Shown here one piece after another: positions 6,741 to 15,089 of a DNA stretch of 64,000 nt (positions within the stretch are counted from its first letter, which is position 1; each line of letters opens with the position of its first letter). The notes below the pieces were generated by a model. That model was not told where the DNA came from and searched no databases. It saw only the letters and a program-made list of their open reading frames with translations. Source of the stretch: GCA-002779465 sp964596535 (GTDB taxonomy: Bacteria > Desulfobacterota > Desulfobacteria > Desulfobacterales > UBA2156); assembly GCA_964596535.1 (NCBI GenBank), contig CAZQUR010000003.1:1-64000 (forward strand), written 5' to 3'. The position numbers and the translations under genes are program-made.

Positions 6741-8545
6741 CAACCGAGACCCATACGGTCCCCAGCCTTTTTCTGGCCGCGGTGAAGCGGTTCGGGGATC
6801 GCACGGCCATGCGGTACAAGGCCTACGGATTGTGGCAGGATATCTCCTGGAACGCCTACCTGCAAAAGGTCAAGGAGACGGCCTGCGGTCTCATGGCCAT
6901 GGGCCTGGAAAAAGGGGACTGTGCGGCCATCATCGGGGACAACTGCCCGGAATGGGTCTTTGCGGACATGGGAATCCAGTGCTGCGGGGCCGCGGCCACC
7001 GGCGTCTATGCCACCAATGCCTGGCCCCAGGTGGAATACGTGGTGACCCACTCGGAGGCCCAGTTTTTCTTCGTGGAAAACGAAGAGCAGCTCGACAAAT
7101 TCCTCATGTTCAAGGAGCGGGCGACTCACCTGAAAAAGGTTATCGTCTGGGATACAAAAGGGCTGAGGCACTTCAAGAACCCCATGGTGATCTCCTTCGA
7201 GGCGTTGTGCCAAGCGGGAAAAAAGGCCATGGAAACGGATCCGGAATTGTTTGCCTCCCGGATCCGACAAATTTCGCCGGAGGATCTTTCGGTCCTGATC
7301 TATACCTCCGGGACCACGGGCCCGCCCAAGGGCGCCATGCTCACCCATCGAAACTGCGTCTGGATGGGGCATGCCATCACCACGGACAACCCCATGACGC
7401 CGGCGGACGAGGTCCTGTCCTTTCTCCCGTTGTGTCACATCTTCGAGCAGCTGTTCACCGTACTGGGGCATATCACCTGCGGGTATACGGTGAATTTCAT
7501 CGAGCGTCCCGACACGGTGGTGGAGAACATGCAGGAGGTCTCTCCCACGGTGGGCCACGCCGTACCCCGGATCTGGGAAAAATACTACAGCGCCATCCAG
7601 ATCCGCATGTCGGATGCCACCGGGTTTAAAAGGATGGTCTACGGGGCGGCTCTGAAGATCGGCAAAAAACAGGCCGTCCGAAAGATGCACTTCCAGAACA
7701 TTCCTGTCCTGTCGACGGTTTTATACGGCCTGGCCTACTGGGCCGTTTTCCGGAAGCTCAAGGAACGGATGGGGTTCGAACGGATGCGCATCGCCTATTC
7801 CGGAGCAGCCCCCATCGCGCCGGACATCCTCCTTTTTTTCCAGAGCATCGGCGTGAACCTCATTGAAGGGTACGGCCAGACCGAAGGGACCGGCGTGACC
7901 ACCCTTTCCCGGATCGGCCGGGTCAAGTTTGGAACCGTGGGGCAACCCCTGACCGGCGCCCGGGTAAAGATCGCCGGGGACGGGGAGATCCTGGTCCAAT
8001 CCCCGGGGGTGTTCAAAGGGTATTTCAAGAATCCCGAGGTCAGCGCGGAGGCGCTCAAGGACGGCTGGCTGCATTCGGGGGACGTGGGAGAGATGGATGA
8101 AGACGGGTTTTTGAAGATCACGGATCGGAAAAAGGACATCATCGTCACCGCCGGAGGGAAGAACATCACGCCCCAGTACATCGAAAACCAGCTCAAAGCC
8201 AGCATCTACATCAACGACGCCGTGGTGGTGGGGGACCGCAGAAAGTATCTGGCCTGTCTGATCATGATCGACGAAGACAACGTGGTCAAGTACGCCCAGG
8301 ACCACAAGATCCAGTTTTCCACCTATAAAGACCTCACCGTGCATCCGGAAATCAACCGGCTGATCCAGGAGGCGGTGGACACCGTCAACCAGGGTCTTTC
8401 CCGAGTGGAACAGATCAAGAAGTTCCGGATCCTCCCCAAAAAACTCTATGAAGAGGACGGGGAGGTCACCCCCACCATGAAAGTCAAACGCAAGCGCATC
8501 AACGAAGCCTTTTCCGATCTCATCGAGTCCATGTATCGAAGTTGA
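6731..8545 (+). CDS. AMP-forming long-chain/aryl acyl-CoA synthetase
   Basis: A 604-residue ligase of the ANL superfamily that forms acyl-CoA from a carboxylic acid, ATP and CoA through an acyl-adenylate. The P-loop-like A3 motif is LIYTSGTTGPPKGAMLTH near residue 190, A5 is EGYGQTEGTGV, A7 is GWLHSGDVGEMDEDGF, A8 is ITDRKKDIIVTAGGKNITP and the A10 Lys region is PTMKVKRKRI. Size and motif pattern fit the FadD15/long-chain bacterial subgroup. It is translationally coupled to livF (10-base overlap) and is the last gene of the transporter operon, which argues for uptake-linked activation of an acid. Chain length or aromatic specificity is unknown. Confidence 0.9.
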   Translation: MAIATETHTVPSLFLAAVKRFGDRTAMRYKAYGLWQDISWNAYLQKVKETACGLMAMGLEKGDCAAIIGDNCPEWVFADMGIQCCGAAATGVYATNAWPQVEYVVTHSEAQFFFVENEEQLDKFLMFKERATHLKKVIVWDTKGLRHFKNPMVISFEALCQAGKKAMETDPELFASRIRQISPEDLSVLIYTSGTTGPPKGAMLTHRNCVWMGHAITTDNPMTPADEVLSFLPLCHIFEQLFTVLGHITCGYTVNFIERPDTVVENMQEVSPTVGHAVPRIWEKYYSAIQIRMSDATGFKRMVYGAALKIGKKQAVRKMHFQNIPVLSTVLYGLAYWAVFRKLKERMGFERMRIAYSGAAPIAPDILLFFQSIGVNLIEGYGQTEGTGVTTLSRIGRVKFGTVGQPLTGARVKIAGDGEILVQSPGVFKGYFKNPEVSAEALKDGWLHSGDVGEMDEDGFLKITDRKKDIIVTAGGKNITPQYIENQLKASIYINDAVVVGDRRKYLACLIMIDEDNVVKYAQDHKIQFSTYKDLTVHPEINRLIQEAVDTVNQGLSRVEQIKKFRILPKKLYEEDGEVTPTMKVKRKRINEAFSDLIESMYRS

Positions 8546-8578
8546 AGGGAAAAACCGCGCCAGGAGGTTTCCCTGTTT
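8546..8578 (+). terminator. probable terminator of the liv operon
   Basis: AGGGAAAAACC 8546-8556 can pair imperfectly with GGAGGTTTCCCT 8563-8574, with GTTTT directly after, immediately downstream of the stop codon. Confidence 0.5.
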
Positions 8579-8615
8579 TCTCCGCCATAGGAGGGTACCC
8601 CGAACGGGGTTCGTC

Positions 8616-8644
8616 TTGACTTGCCCTGGAAAAGTTCTTATGGA
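8616..8644 (+). promoter_or_regulatory. promoter of the argS-mutL gene string
   Basis: TTGACT 8616-8621, 17-base spacer, TATGGA 8639-8644, about 50 bases before argS. Confidence 0.5.
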
Positions 8645-8694
8645 TGGGCACCTTGATCCGTAACGGCGAATAAAGAAAGATTTTTTCATCATCA

Positions 8695-10359
8695 ATGAAA
8701 GATACATTGAAGGCCCTCATCCTTTCGGCGGCCCAAAAGGCCCATGATGCCGGGGCATTGCCGAACAAAGGGTTCCCGGAGGTGATCCTGGAAACCCCCA
8801 AAGTCGAGGCCCACGGCGATTTTTCCACCAATTTCGCCTTGATCTCGGCCGCTGTCCAGAAGTTATCCCCCAAAAGGATCGCCAAGGCCGTGGTGGATCA
8901 TCTGGACCGTACGCAACAGTGGATCGAGAAGGTGGAAGTGGCCGGTCCCGGTTTCATCAATTTTCATCTGCACCCGTCGGCCTGGCATCGGGTATTGGAG
9001 GCCGTCCTCACCCGGGGCCCGCGGTACGGGGCGCTGGACCTGGGAAAGGGAACGCGGGTCCAGGTGGAATACGTCAGTTCCAACCCGACGGGGCCGTTGC
9101 ACGTGGGGCACGGCCGGGGCGCCGCCGTGGGGGACAGCGTGGCCAACATTCTGGCCTTTTGCGGGTATGATGTGCAGCGGGAATACTACGTCAATGATTC
9201 CGGAAGACAGATCGAAACCCTGGGACGGTCCGTGTATCTCCGGCTCAAGGCCCTTTCCGGCAGCCGGGATCCCTTTCCGCCGGAATGCTACCAGGGGGAG
9301 TACATCCGGCACCTGGCCCGGGAAATCCTTGACGCAAAGGAGACGTCTCCCGCGACGGCGCCGGAAGAGGCAGACGTGGCCTTTTGCGCCCGGTATGCGG
9401 CGAAAAAGATCACGGAAGGGATGCGGAAGGACCTGGAGCGGTTCGGCGTGGTCTTCGACCGATGGTACAGCGAGCAAAGCCTTTACGATGCGGGGAAGGT
9501 GGAGCGGATCCTTTCGGAGTTGAAGGATAAAGGCGTGGTCTACGAAAAGGACGGGGCCTGGTGGTTTCGGACCACCGCTTGCGGAGACGAAAAGGATCGG
9601 GTGGTGATCCGGAAGGACGGCCAGCCCACCTATTTCGCCTCCGACATCGCGTATCATCGGGACAAGTTCGAACGCGGATTTGAAACCGTCATCGATGTCT
9701 GGGGAGCCGACCACCACGGGTACATCCCGCGAATGGAAGCCGCCGTGGAAGCCATGGGTTGGTCGAAGGCCCGATTCAAGGTGATTCTGATCCAATTGGT
9801 GAACTTGCTTCGGGGAGGGGTTCCGGTGGCCATGTCCACCCGGGCCGGGGAGTTTGTCACCCTCGGGGAGGTCCTCGACGAGGTGGGAAAAGACGCTGTC
9901 CGGTTTTTGTTTTTGACCCGTCATCATGAAAGTCCTCTCGATTTCGACCTGGAACTGGCCAAGACGCAGTCCAACGAAAACCCCGTGTACTACGTTCAAT
10001 ACGTGCATGCACGGATCTCCAGCATCCTGAAGAAGGGACAACAGCGCGGCATAACGGACGCGGCATACTCTGAAGAAGCCGTTTCTCGCCTTACGGCGCC
10101 CGAGGAGGTTCAATTGCTCAAGGCGCTTTCCGGGTATCCGGAGGTGATCCGGATGTGCGCCGTACACATGGAACCCCATCGGATCCCCTTTTATCTCATG
10201 GACCTGGCCGCCCTTTTTCATGCGTACTATAATAAGCATCGGGTGTTGTCCGATGATCCGGTCTTAACGGCCGCCAGGATCTCCCTGGTCCTTGCCGTGA
10301 AAGAGGTGATTCGAAACGGACTTTCCCTTCTGGGAGTGTCGGCACCGGAAAAGATGTAG
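8695..10359 (+). CDS. argS: arginyl-tRNA synthetase
   Basis: A 554-residue class I aminoacyl-tRNA synthetase that charges tRNA-Arg in the cytoplasm. An N-terminal additional domain (residues 1 to ~110) is followed by the catalytic Rossmann domain with the HIGH-type motif SSNPTGPLHVGHGRGA near residue 122. YYVNDSGRQIETLGRSV follows, and the KMSKS-equivalent is VPVAMSTRAGEF near residue 377. The C-terminal anticodon-binding domain ends in LLGVSAPEKM, as in typical ArgS. Length is normal. It leads a tightly packed string (9 bases to the SPOR gene), although the products are not functionally linked in an obvious way. Confidence 0.96.
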   Translation: MKDTLKALILSAAQKAHDAGALPNKGFPEVILETPKVEAHGDFSTNFALISAAVQKLSPKRIAKAVVDHLDRTQQWIEKVEVAGPGFINFHLHPSAWHRVLEAVLTRGPRYGALDLGKGTRVQVEYVSSNPTGPLHVGHGRGAAVGDSVANILAFCGYDVQREYYVNDSGRQIETLGRSVYLRLKALSGSRDPFPPECYQGEYIRHLAREILDAKETSPATAPEEADVAFCARYAAKKITEGMRKDLERFGVVFDRWYSEQSLYDAGKVERILSELKDKGVVYEKDGAWWFRTTACGDEKDRVVIRKDGQPTYFASDIAYHRDKFERGFETVIDVWGADHHGYIPRMEAAVEAMGWSKARFKVILIQLVNLLRGGVPVAMSTRAGEFVTLGEVLDEVGKDAVRFLFLTRHHESPLDFDLELAKTQSNENPVYYVQYVHARISSILKKGQQRGITDAAYSEEAVSRLTAPEEVQLLKALSGYPEVIRMCAVHMEPHRIPFYLMDLAALFHAYYNKHRVLSDDPVLTAARISLVLAVKEVIRNGLSLLGVSAPEKM

Positions 10360-10368
10360 GGATTCTTC

Positions 10369-11082
10369 ATGGCCGGTGGGGACAAAAAAGGCACCGGATC
10401 TTCTCCCGGCCGCAGACCCAAGCCTTCGCGGCCCTTTTGGATCACCGGGATCATTTTTATTTCGGGATGGATGTTTTTTTTGGGGGTCCTGGTGGGACGG
10501 GGAACGGCGCCCATCCGGTACGACATTCAAGCGATACAAAAGGAACTGGCAGACGCCAAGGCGGCATTGTTTGAAAGTGAAATCAAACGGTTCAAGATTC
10601 CCACGGAATCCCCGGAAACGCCGTTGGACTTGAGTTTTTATGATGCACTGAAAGAATCCGCCCCGCAAGGGCCGATTCGCCCCAAGGTACCGGCCGCTCC
10701 GAAGGTCCGCATATCGCAGAAGCCGGAGACCTCCTCGGACCGGGTGCCACCGGCGCTTTCGTCCGCACCGGCTCCTGAACGCACAGAAAGGGCGCCAAAG
10801 CCCCCGGACCCGGCAGTGCACGACGGTGCAGGTGAACCGGAAAACCGGTTGACCCTGCAAGTGGCCGCGTTTCCGAGTCCCGGCGATGCGGGAAACCTTG
10901 TGGAGGACTTAAGGCGGCGGGGATACCCCGCCTACTCCGAAGCCGTGATGATTTCCGGGAAAGGGGTATGGTACCGGGTCCGGATCGGGTCTTTCACCAC
11001 CCGGGAAGGGGCGGCCGTCATGCTGGAGCAGTTGAAAAAGGAACGGTTTCAACCCATCATCGTCAACCGAAACGCCAAGTGA
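10369..11082 (+). CDS. membrane-anchored SPOR-domain protein
   Basis: A 237-residue protein with a positively charged cytoplasmic N-terminus and one transmembrane helix (about residues 22-43, FWITGIIFISGWMFFLGVLV). A proline-rich linker follows, then a C-terminal SPOR domain (about residues 158-235: NRLTLQVAAFPSPGDAGNLV, YRVRIGSFTTREGAAVMLEQL). SPOR domains bind glycan strands denuded of stem peptides at the division septum, so a role in cell division or envelope remodelling is likely. It sits directly between argS and gatC, an arrangement I recall from other Desulfobacterota, but this does not define its partner. Confidence 0.85.
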   Translation: MAGGDKKGTGSSPGRRPKPSRPFWITGIIFISGWMFFLGVLVGRGTAPIRYDIQAIQKELADAKAALFESEIKRFKIPTESPETPLDLSFYDALKESAPQGPIRPKVPAAPKVRISQKPETSSDRVPPALSSAPAPERTERAPKPPDPAVHDGAGEPENRLTLQVAAFPSPGDAGNLVEDLRRRGYPAYSEAVMISGKGVWYRVRIGSFTTREGAAVMLEQLKKERFQPIIVNRNAK

Positions 11083-11089
11083 GTCGATC

Positions 11090-11380
11090 ATGAACATCAC
11101 GCGCAAAGAAGTCTGCCAGGTGGCCGATCTGGCACGTCTCGATCTGGACGACGCGGCTCTGGATAAAATGAGCATCCAGATCAACGAAGTCCTCGGATAC
11201 GTGGCCCAGATGAACGAGGTGGATACGGCGAATGTGACGCCCGCGTCCCATGCCCTGTCTCTGACCAATGCGTTTCGGGAGGACGAAAAGACCGAACACC
11301 TCGATCGGAAACGCGCCCTTTCCAATGCGCCCCATGCAGACGATGAAACCTTTGTGGTTCCCAGGGTCATAAAGGCATAA
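11090..11380 (+). CDS. gatC: Asp/Glu-tRNA amidotransferase subunit C
   Basis: A 96-residue protein of normal GatC length. The family pattern is VCQVADLARLDLDDAALDKM at the N-terminus, then INEVLGYVAQMNEVDTANVTP in the middle. The C-terminal ALSNAPHADDETFVVPRVI wraps around GatA. GatC stabilises the GatCAB complex, which converts misacylated Glu-tRNA-Gln and Asp-tRNA-Asn to the correct amide forms. It lies 10 bases before gatA. gatB is not here but at 35507-36937 on the other strand. Confidence 0.95.
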   Translation: MNITRKEVCQVADLARLDLDDAALDKMSIQINEVLGYVAQMNEVDTANVTPASHALSLTNAFREDEKTEHLDRKRALSNAPHADDETFVVPRVIKA

Positions 11381-11390
11381 AGGAAGAACG

Positions 11391-12851
11391 ATGCCGCACA
11401 GACTGACCATACACCAGGCCCGGGGCCTGCTTCGGGAAAAGAAAATTTCGGCCGTGGAGCTGACCCAAGCGGTGCTGGACCGCATCCGGGAGGTGGACGA
11501 ACGGGTGGGCGCCTACATCACCCTGTGCGAGGCATCCGCTTTGGAACAGGCCCGGAGAGCGGACCGGCGGATTGCATCGGGGGATCCGTCCCCCCTGGCG
11601 GGGATCCCCGTCGCCGTCAAGGATATCCTCTGCACCCGGGGCATCCCAACCACCTGCGGCTCCCGGATCCTTGAAAATTTTATCCCCCCCTATGATGCGA
11701 CGGTCATCCAGCGGTTGGCGGCGTCGGGCGCGGTCATCGTCGGCAAGACGAACATGGATGAATTTGCCATGGGTTCTTCCAATGAATATTCCGCCTTCAA
11801 GCTCACCCGCAATCCGTGGGATCTTTCCCGGATTCCGGGGGGCTCCAGCGGCGGGTCGGCGGCGGCGGTGGCCGCGGACATGTGCCTGGGGGCCATCGGC
11901 TCCGACACGGGGGGATCCGTCCGGCAACCCGCGTCCCACTGCGGCGTGGTGGGGATGAAACCCACTTACGGAAGGGTGTCCCGGTTCGGACTGGTGGCCT
12001 TTGCCTCTTCCCTGGACCAGGTGGGCCCCCTTGCCAAGTGCGTCCATGACAACGCCCTGTTGATGAAGGTTATTGCCGGGCACGATCCCAAGGATTCCAC
12101 CTCGGCGCCGGAACCCGTACCGGATTATATCCAGGCCTTTGGAAAGGGCCTGGACGGCGTGACCATCGGTGTCCCCGTGGAGTATCGGTCCATGGAAGGG
12201 ATGGACCCGGAGGTCTCCGATGCCGTCTCGAGGGCCGTGGAAACCATGGAACGTATGGGCGCTCGGTGCGAGGAGGTGTCTCTTCCCCATACGCCTTATG
12301 CGGTGGCGGCGTATTATGTGATCGCCCCCTCGGAGGCCAGTTCCAATCTGGCCCGGTACGATGGCGTGAAATACGGTTTCCGGGACCCTGAGGCCGCCGA
12401 CCTGGCCGGTATGTATCGACGGACCCGGAGCAAAGGGTTCGGCCCCGAGGTGCAGCGCCGGATCATCATCGGCACCTATTGTCTTTCCGCCGGGTATTAT
12501 GACGCTTATTACCGGAAGGCCTCCCAGGTGCGGAGCCTCATCATCCGGGACTTCAAGAAAGCCTTTGAATCCTGCCGGCTCCTCCTTTCCCCCGTGGCGC
12601 CCACACCGGCCTTTCCCATCGGTGAAAAGGTGGAAGACCCGCTGACCATGTATCTTTCCGATGTTTTCACCCTGTCCGCGAATCTGGCCGGCATCCCCGG
12701 GATCTCCGTCCCCTGCGGGTTTTCCGGACAAGGGCTTCCCATCGGACTCCAGATCATGGGAAACCATTTCGATGAAGCCATGCTCTACCGGGCCGCCCAT
12801 CAATTCGAACAGGCCACCGATTATCATTTGAAAAAACCGCCGTTGCAATGA
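11391..12851 (+). CDS. gatA: Asp/Glu-tRNA amidotransferase subunit A
   Basis: A 486-residue amidase-signature enzyme that releases ammonia from glutamine for the GatCAB transamidation. The catalytic triad Lys lies in PVAVKDILCT (near residue 75). The cis-Ser and nucleophile Ser lie in the glycine/serine-rich PGGSSGGSAAAVAADM and GSDTGGSVRQPAS blocks (about residues 146-179). The C-terminal PVAPTPAFPIGE and GLPIGLQIMGNHFDE blocks are typical of GatA. Full length and intact. It follows gatC closely; a GC-rich inverted repeat (12873-12903) without a T tract lies after it. Confidence 0.96.
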   Translation: MPHRLTIHQARGLLREKKISAVELTQAVLDRIREVDERVGAYITLCEASALEQARRADRRIASGDPSPLAGIPVAVKDILCTRGIPTTCGSRILENFIPPYDATVIQRLAASGAVIVGKTNMDEFAMGSSNEYSAFKLTRNPWDLSRIPGGSSGGSAAAVAADMCLGAIGSDTGGSVRQPASHCGVVGMKPTYGRVSRFGLVAFASSLDQVGPLAKCVHDNALLMKVIAGHDPKDSTSAPEPVPDYIQAFGKGLDGVTIGVPVEYRSMEGMDPEVSDAVSRAVETMERMGARCEEVSLPHTPYAVAAYYVIAPSEASSNLARYDGVKYGFRDPEAADLAGMYRRTRSKGFGPEVQRRIIIGTYCLSAGYYDAYYRKASQVRSLIIRDFKKAFESCRLLLSPVAPTPAFPIGEKVEDPLTMYLSDVFTLSANLAGIPGISVPCGFSGQGLPIGLQIMGNHFDEAMLYRAAHQFEQATDYHLKKPPLQ

Positions 12852-12918
12852 AACCGGAAAACATCAAACAAAAGGGGCGTAACGCGCTTTTTACGCCGCC
12901 CCTGGAAAAGGAAAGCCC

Positions 12919-13116
12919 ATGTCCGTCCAACCCGAAGGGGAAGACTTAAGAAAAGCCGTGAAGTGGGTCCTGGAAGAAGCCGATTTCGACCCTGAAAGGA
13001 CGCTCAAGGACCTCATCCGGGAAGCGTGTCTGAAGTTCGATCTTTCGCCCCTGGAAGCCGATTTTTTGGCCAAGACCCTCCGGGAACGGATCCCGGATTC
13101 GGGTTCCAAGGCTTGA
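12919..13116 (+). CDS. small conserved-looking protein between gatA and mutL
   Basis: A 65-residue, mostly helical, charged protein (start MSVQPEGEDLRKAVKWVLEE) with no Cys, no signal peptide and no membrane segment. The ATG follows AAAGGAAAGC, and the frame has the same codon style as its neighbours, so it looks like a real gene. I do not recognise a domain. The pattern of an N-terminal helix, DFDPERTLKDLIREACLKFD, then a second helix ending in LAKTLRERI would fit a small protein-binding module. It is 67 bases after gatA and 35 bases before mutL in the same direction, so it is probably co-transcribed. Confidence 0.65.
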   Translation: MSVQPEGEDLRKAVKWVLEEADFDPERTLKDLIREACLKFDLSPLEADFLAKTLRERIPDSGSKA

Positions 13117-13151
13117 ACTCCTGAACATTTCGCAGAAAGACCCGGTGGACC

Positions 13152-14876
13152 GTGCCCAAGATTCGCATCCTTCCTGAAGTCGTTTCCAACAAGATCGCCG
13201 CCGGAGAGGTGGTGGAACGCCCCGCTTCGGTGGTGAAAGAACTCGTGGAAAACGCCCTGGACGCGGGGAGTCCCCGGGTCATTGTGGAGGTGGAACAGGG
13301 GGGGCGCCGCCTCATCCGGGTGTCCGACAGCGGTTCCGGAATGACAAGAGACGACGCCATCCTGGCCCTGGAGCGGTACGCCACGAGTAAAATCGAAACG
13401 GATAAGGATCTTTTTTCCATCAAGACCCTGGGCTTCCGCGGGGAAGCCCTCCCCAGTATCGCAGCCGTTTCCCGCCTCACCCTCGTCACCAACGAGGATC
13501 CGAAGGAACCCGGGACCGAGATCCGGGTCCAAGGGGGAAAGATTTTAAAGGTCAGTGCCGCCGGTGCACCCCAGGGCACCCAGGTCACCGTTGAAGATCT
13601 CTTCTTCAATACCCCGGCGCGACGGAAATTTTTAAAAAGCGTGTCCACCGAGATGGGGCACATCGTGGATACCGTGGACCGCATCGCCCTGGGATGGACC
13701 GGCACGGCCTTTGAACTGCTCAGCAACGGCAGGACCCTTCGGCGTTTTTCCGCGGGGTCCCGGGAAGACCGGCGCGCCGTGGAAGTCCTGGGGATCGACG
13801 ACCCCCGACATCTCAAAGCAGTCCGGCTTGTCACCGAAGACCTTGCTGTCGGCGGCTGGGTGGTGCCTCCGGTGGAAACCCGCACCACGAGTCGCGGCAT
13901 TTTTATTTATGTCAACGGCCGCTTTGTCCGGGACCGGATCCTTCAGCACGCACTGATGGAAGGGTTTCGGGAAAGGCTCGTAAAAGGGACGTTTCCCCTG
14001 GCAATCCTCAAGATCACCCTTCCGGAAGACCGGGTGGATGTGAACGTGCATCCCACCAAAAACGAGGTTCGGTTCATCCGGGGGCAATGGGTTCATGATC
14101 AGGTGGCCGCTGCCGTGGCAAAGGCCCTGGAGGCCCGCAAGCCCTTTTCCTACCCCCCCAAGGCGGACGTGGACCCGGAATCCTTCAGGTTCCGGGAAAC
14201 GCAGGCCCTGTTCAGACCGGAGCCGATGCAAGGGGAACCGGAGACATTGTCAAAAACGGCGGCGGTTTCAACGGCGCAGGCCCCCCTCTGGGACAATTCG
14301 AAAATCCGGTCTTTTTCGGTGATCGGACAATTCCGCCACACGTATATCGTGTGCGAATCGGAGGAGGGGCTCATGCTCATCGATCAGCATGCGGCCCATG
14401 AACGGATTTTATTCGAACAGATGCAGCACAGAGACGGGTTGTCCGCCCAGCGCCTCCTGGTTCCGGAAAATCTGGAGTTCGGGTTTCGGGAGTCCCGGAT
14501 TCTGGAAAAATGGCTTCCCGCCCTCAATACCCTGGGAGTGGAAATCGAGCCCTTCGGGGAAAACGCCTATGTCATCAAAGCCGTTCCCGCCATTTTCGGC
14601 GGGAAGCCCCTGGAACCGATGCTCCGGGAAATAGTGGAAAAAGCGGCCGAAATCGGCGTCGCCGGATCCTTCAAAGAACCGGTGGAACATTGTCTGGCCG
14701 TGCTCGCCTGCCACGCGGCGGTGCGGGGCGGGCAGGCCCTTTCCAGGGAAGCCATGGCGGAGATCATCGAAAGGCTTTCCGCCTGCCGCAACCCCGCCCA
14801 CTGTCCCCATGGCCGCCCCACCTTCATCCGGTGGACGGACGCCTTCCTGGAAAAGGCGTTTTTCCGGACCCTGTAG
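13152..14876 (+). CDS. mutL: DNA mismatch repair protein MutL
   Basis: A 574-residue GHKL ATPase that links MutS mismatch recognition to strand incision. I use the GTG at 13152 because the next residues are the invariant MutL N-terminus (PKIRILPEVVSNKIAAGEVV). The ATPase motifs are KELVENALDAGS, VSDSGSGM, TLGFRGEALPSIAAV and the GTQVTVEDLFFNTPARRKFL block. The S5-like domain ends with VNVHPTKNEVRF, and a variable linker (about 325-385) precedes the C-terminal dimerisation domain. That domain has QHAAHERILFEQ and the endonuclease-type CHAAVRGGQAL and CPHGRPT elements, so this is the nicking type found in organisms without MutH. No mutS is in the window. Confidence 0.95.
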   Translation: MPKIRILPEVVSNKIAAGEVVERPASVVKELVENALDAGSPRVIVEVEQGGRRLIRVSDSGSGMTRDDAILALERYATSKIETDKDLFSIKTLGFRGEALPSIAAVSRLTLVTNEDPKEPGTEIRVQGGKILKVSAAGAPQGTQVTVEDLFFNTPARRKFLKSVSTEMGHIVDTVDRIALGWTGTAFELLSNGRTLRRFSAGSREDRRAVEVLGIDDPRHLKAVRLVTEDLAVGGWVVPPVETRTTSRGIFIYVNGRFVRDRILQHALMEGFRERLVKGTFPLAILKITLPEDRVDVNVHPTKNEVRFIRGQWVHDQVAAAVAKALEARKPFSYPPKADVDPESFRFRETQALFRPEPMQGEPETLSKTAAVSTAQAPLWDNSKIRSFSVIGQFRHTYIVCESEEGLMLIDQHAAHERILFEQMQHRDGLSAQRLLVPENLEFGFRESRILEKWLPALNTLGVEIEPFGENAYVIKAVPAIFGGKPLEPMLREIVEKAAEIGVAGSFKEPVEHCLAVLACHAAVRGGQALSREAMAEIIERLSACRNPAHCPHGRPTFIRWTDAFLEKAFFRTL

Positions 14877-15089
14877 GTTTTTTGCGCCATGCCGGGGGAG
14901 GCATCCGGAGCTTTGTTTTCCGGGACGCCGGCCAGCCGGTGCAGACCGGCCCGCGGGATCCGATCCCGGACCTGGAGGTCTTCCCTCATCCGGCACGTGA
15001 CTTTACTTGCAGACACCTCCTGTTTTCCCGAGGCCGTCCTTTGGAACGGGCGGGATTTACTCCGGCGTTGCTGTGTGTCGAAAAAGAAA

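Noticed and set aside
8546..8694. Possible tRNA or leader gene before argS
   Set aside because: Only a terminator-like hairpin, a promoter and an inverted ACCCCG/CGGGGT pair are visible; no cloverleaf.
14877..15089. Possible gene between mutL and the convergent PP-loop gene
   Set aside because: No frame with start signals or homology; only GC-rich inverted repeats.
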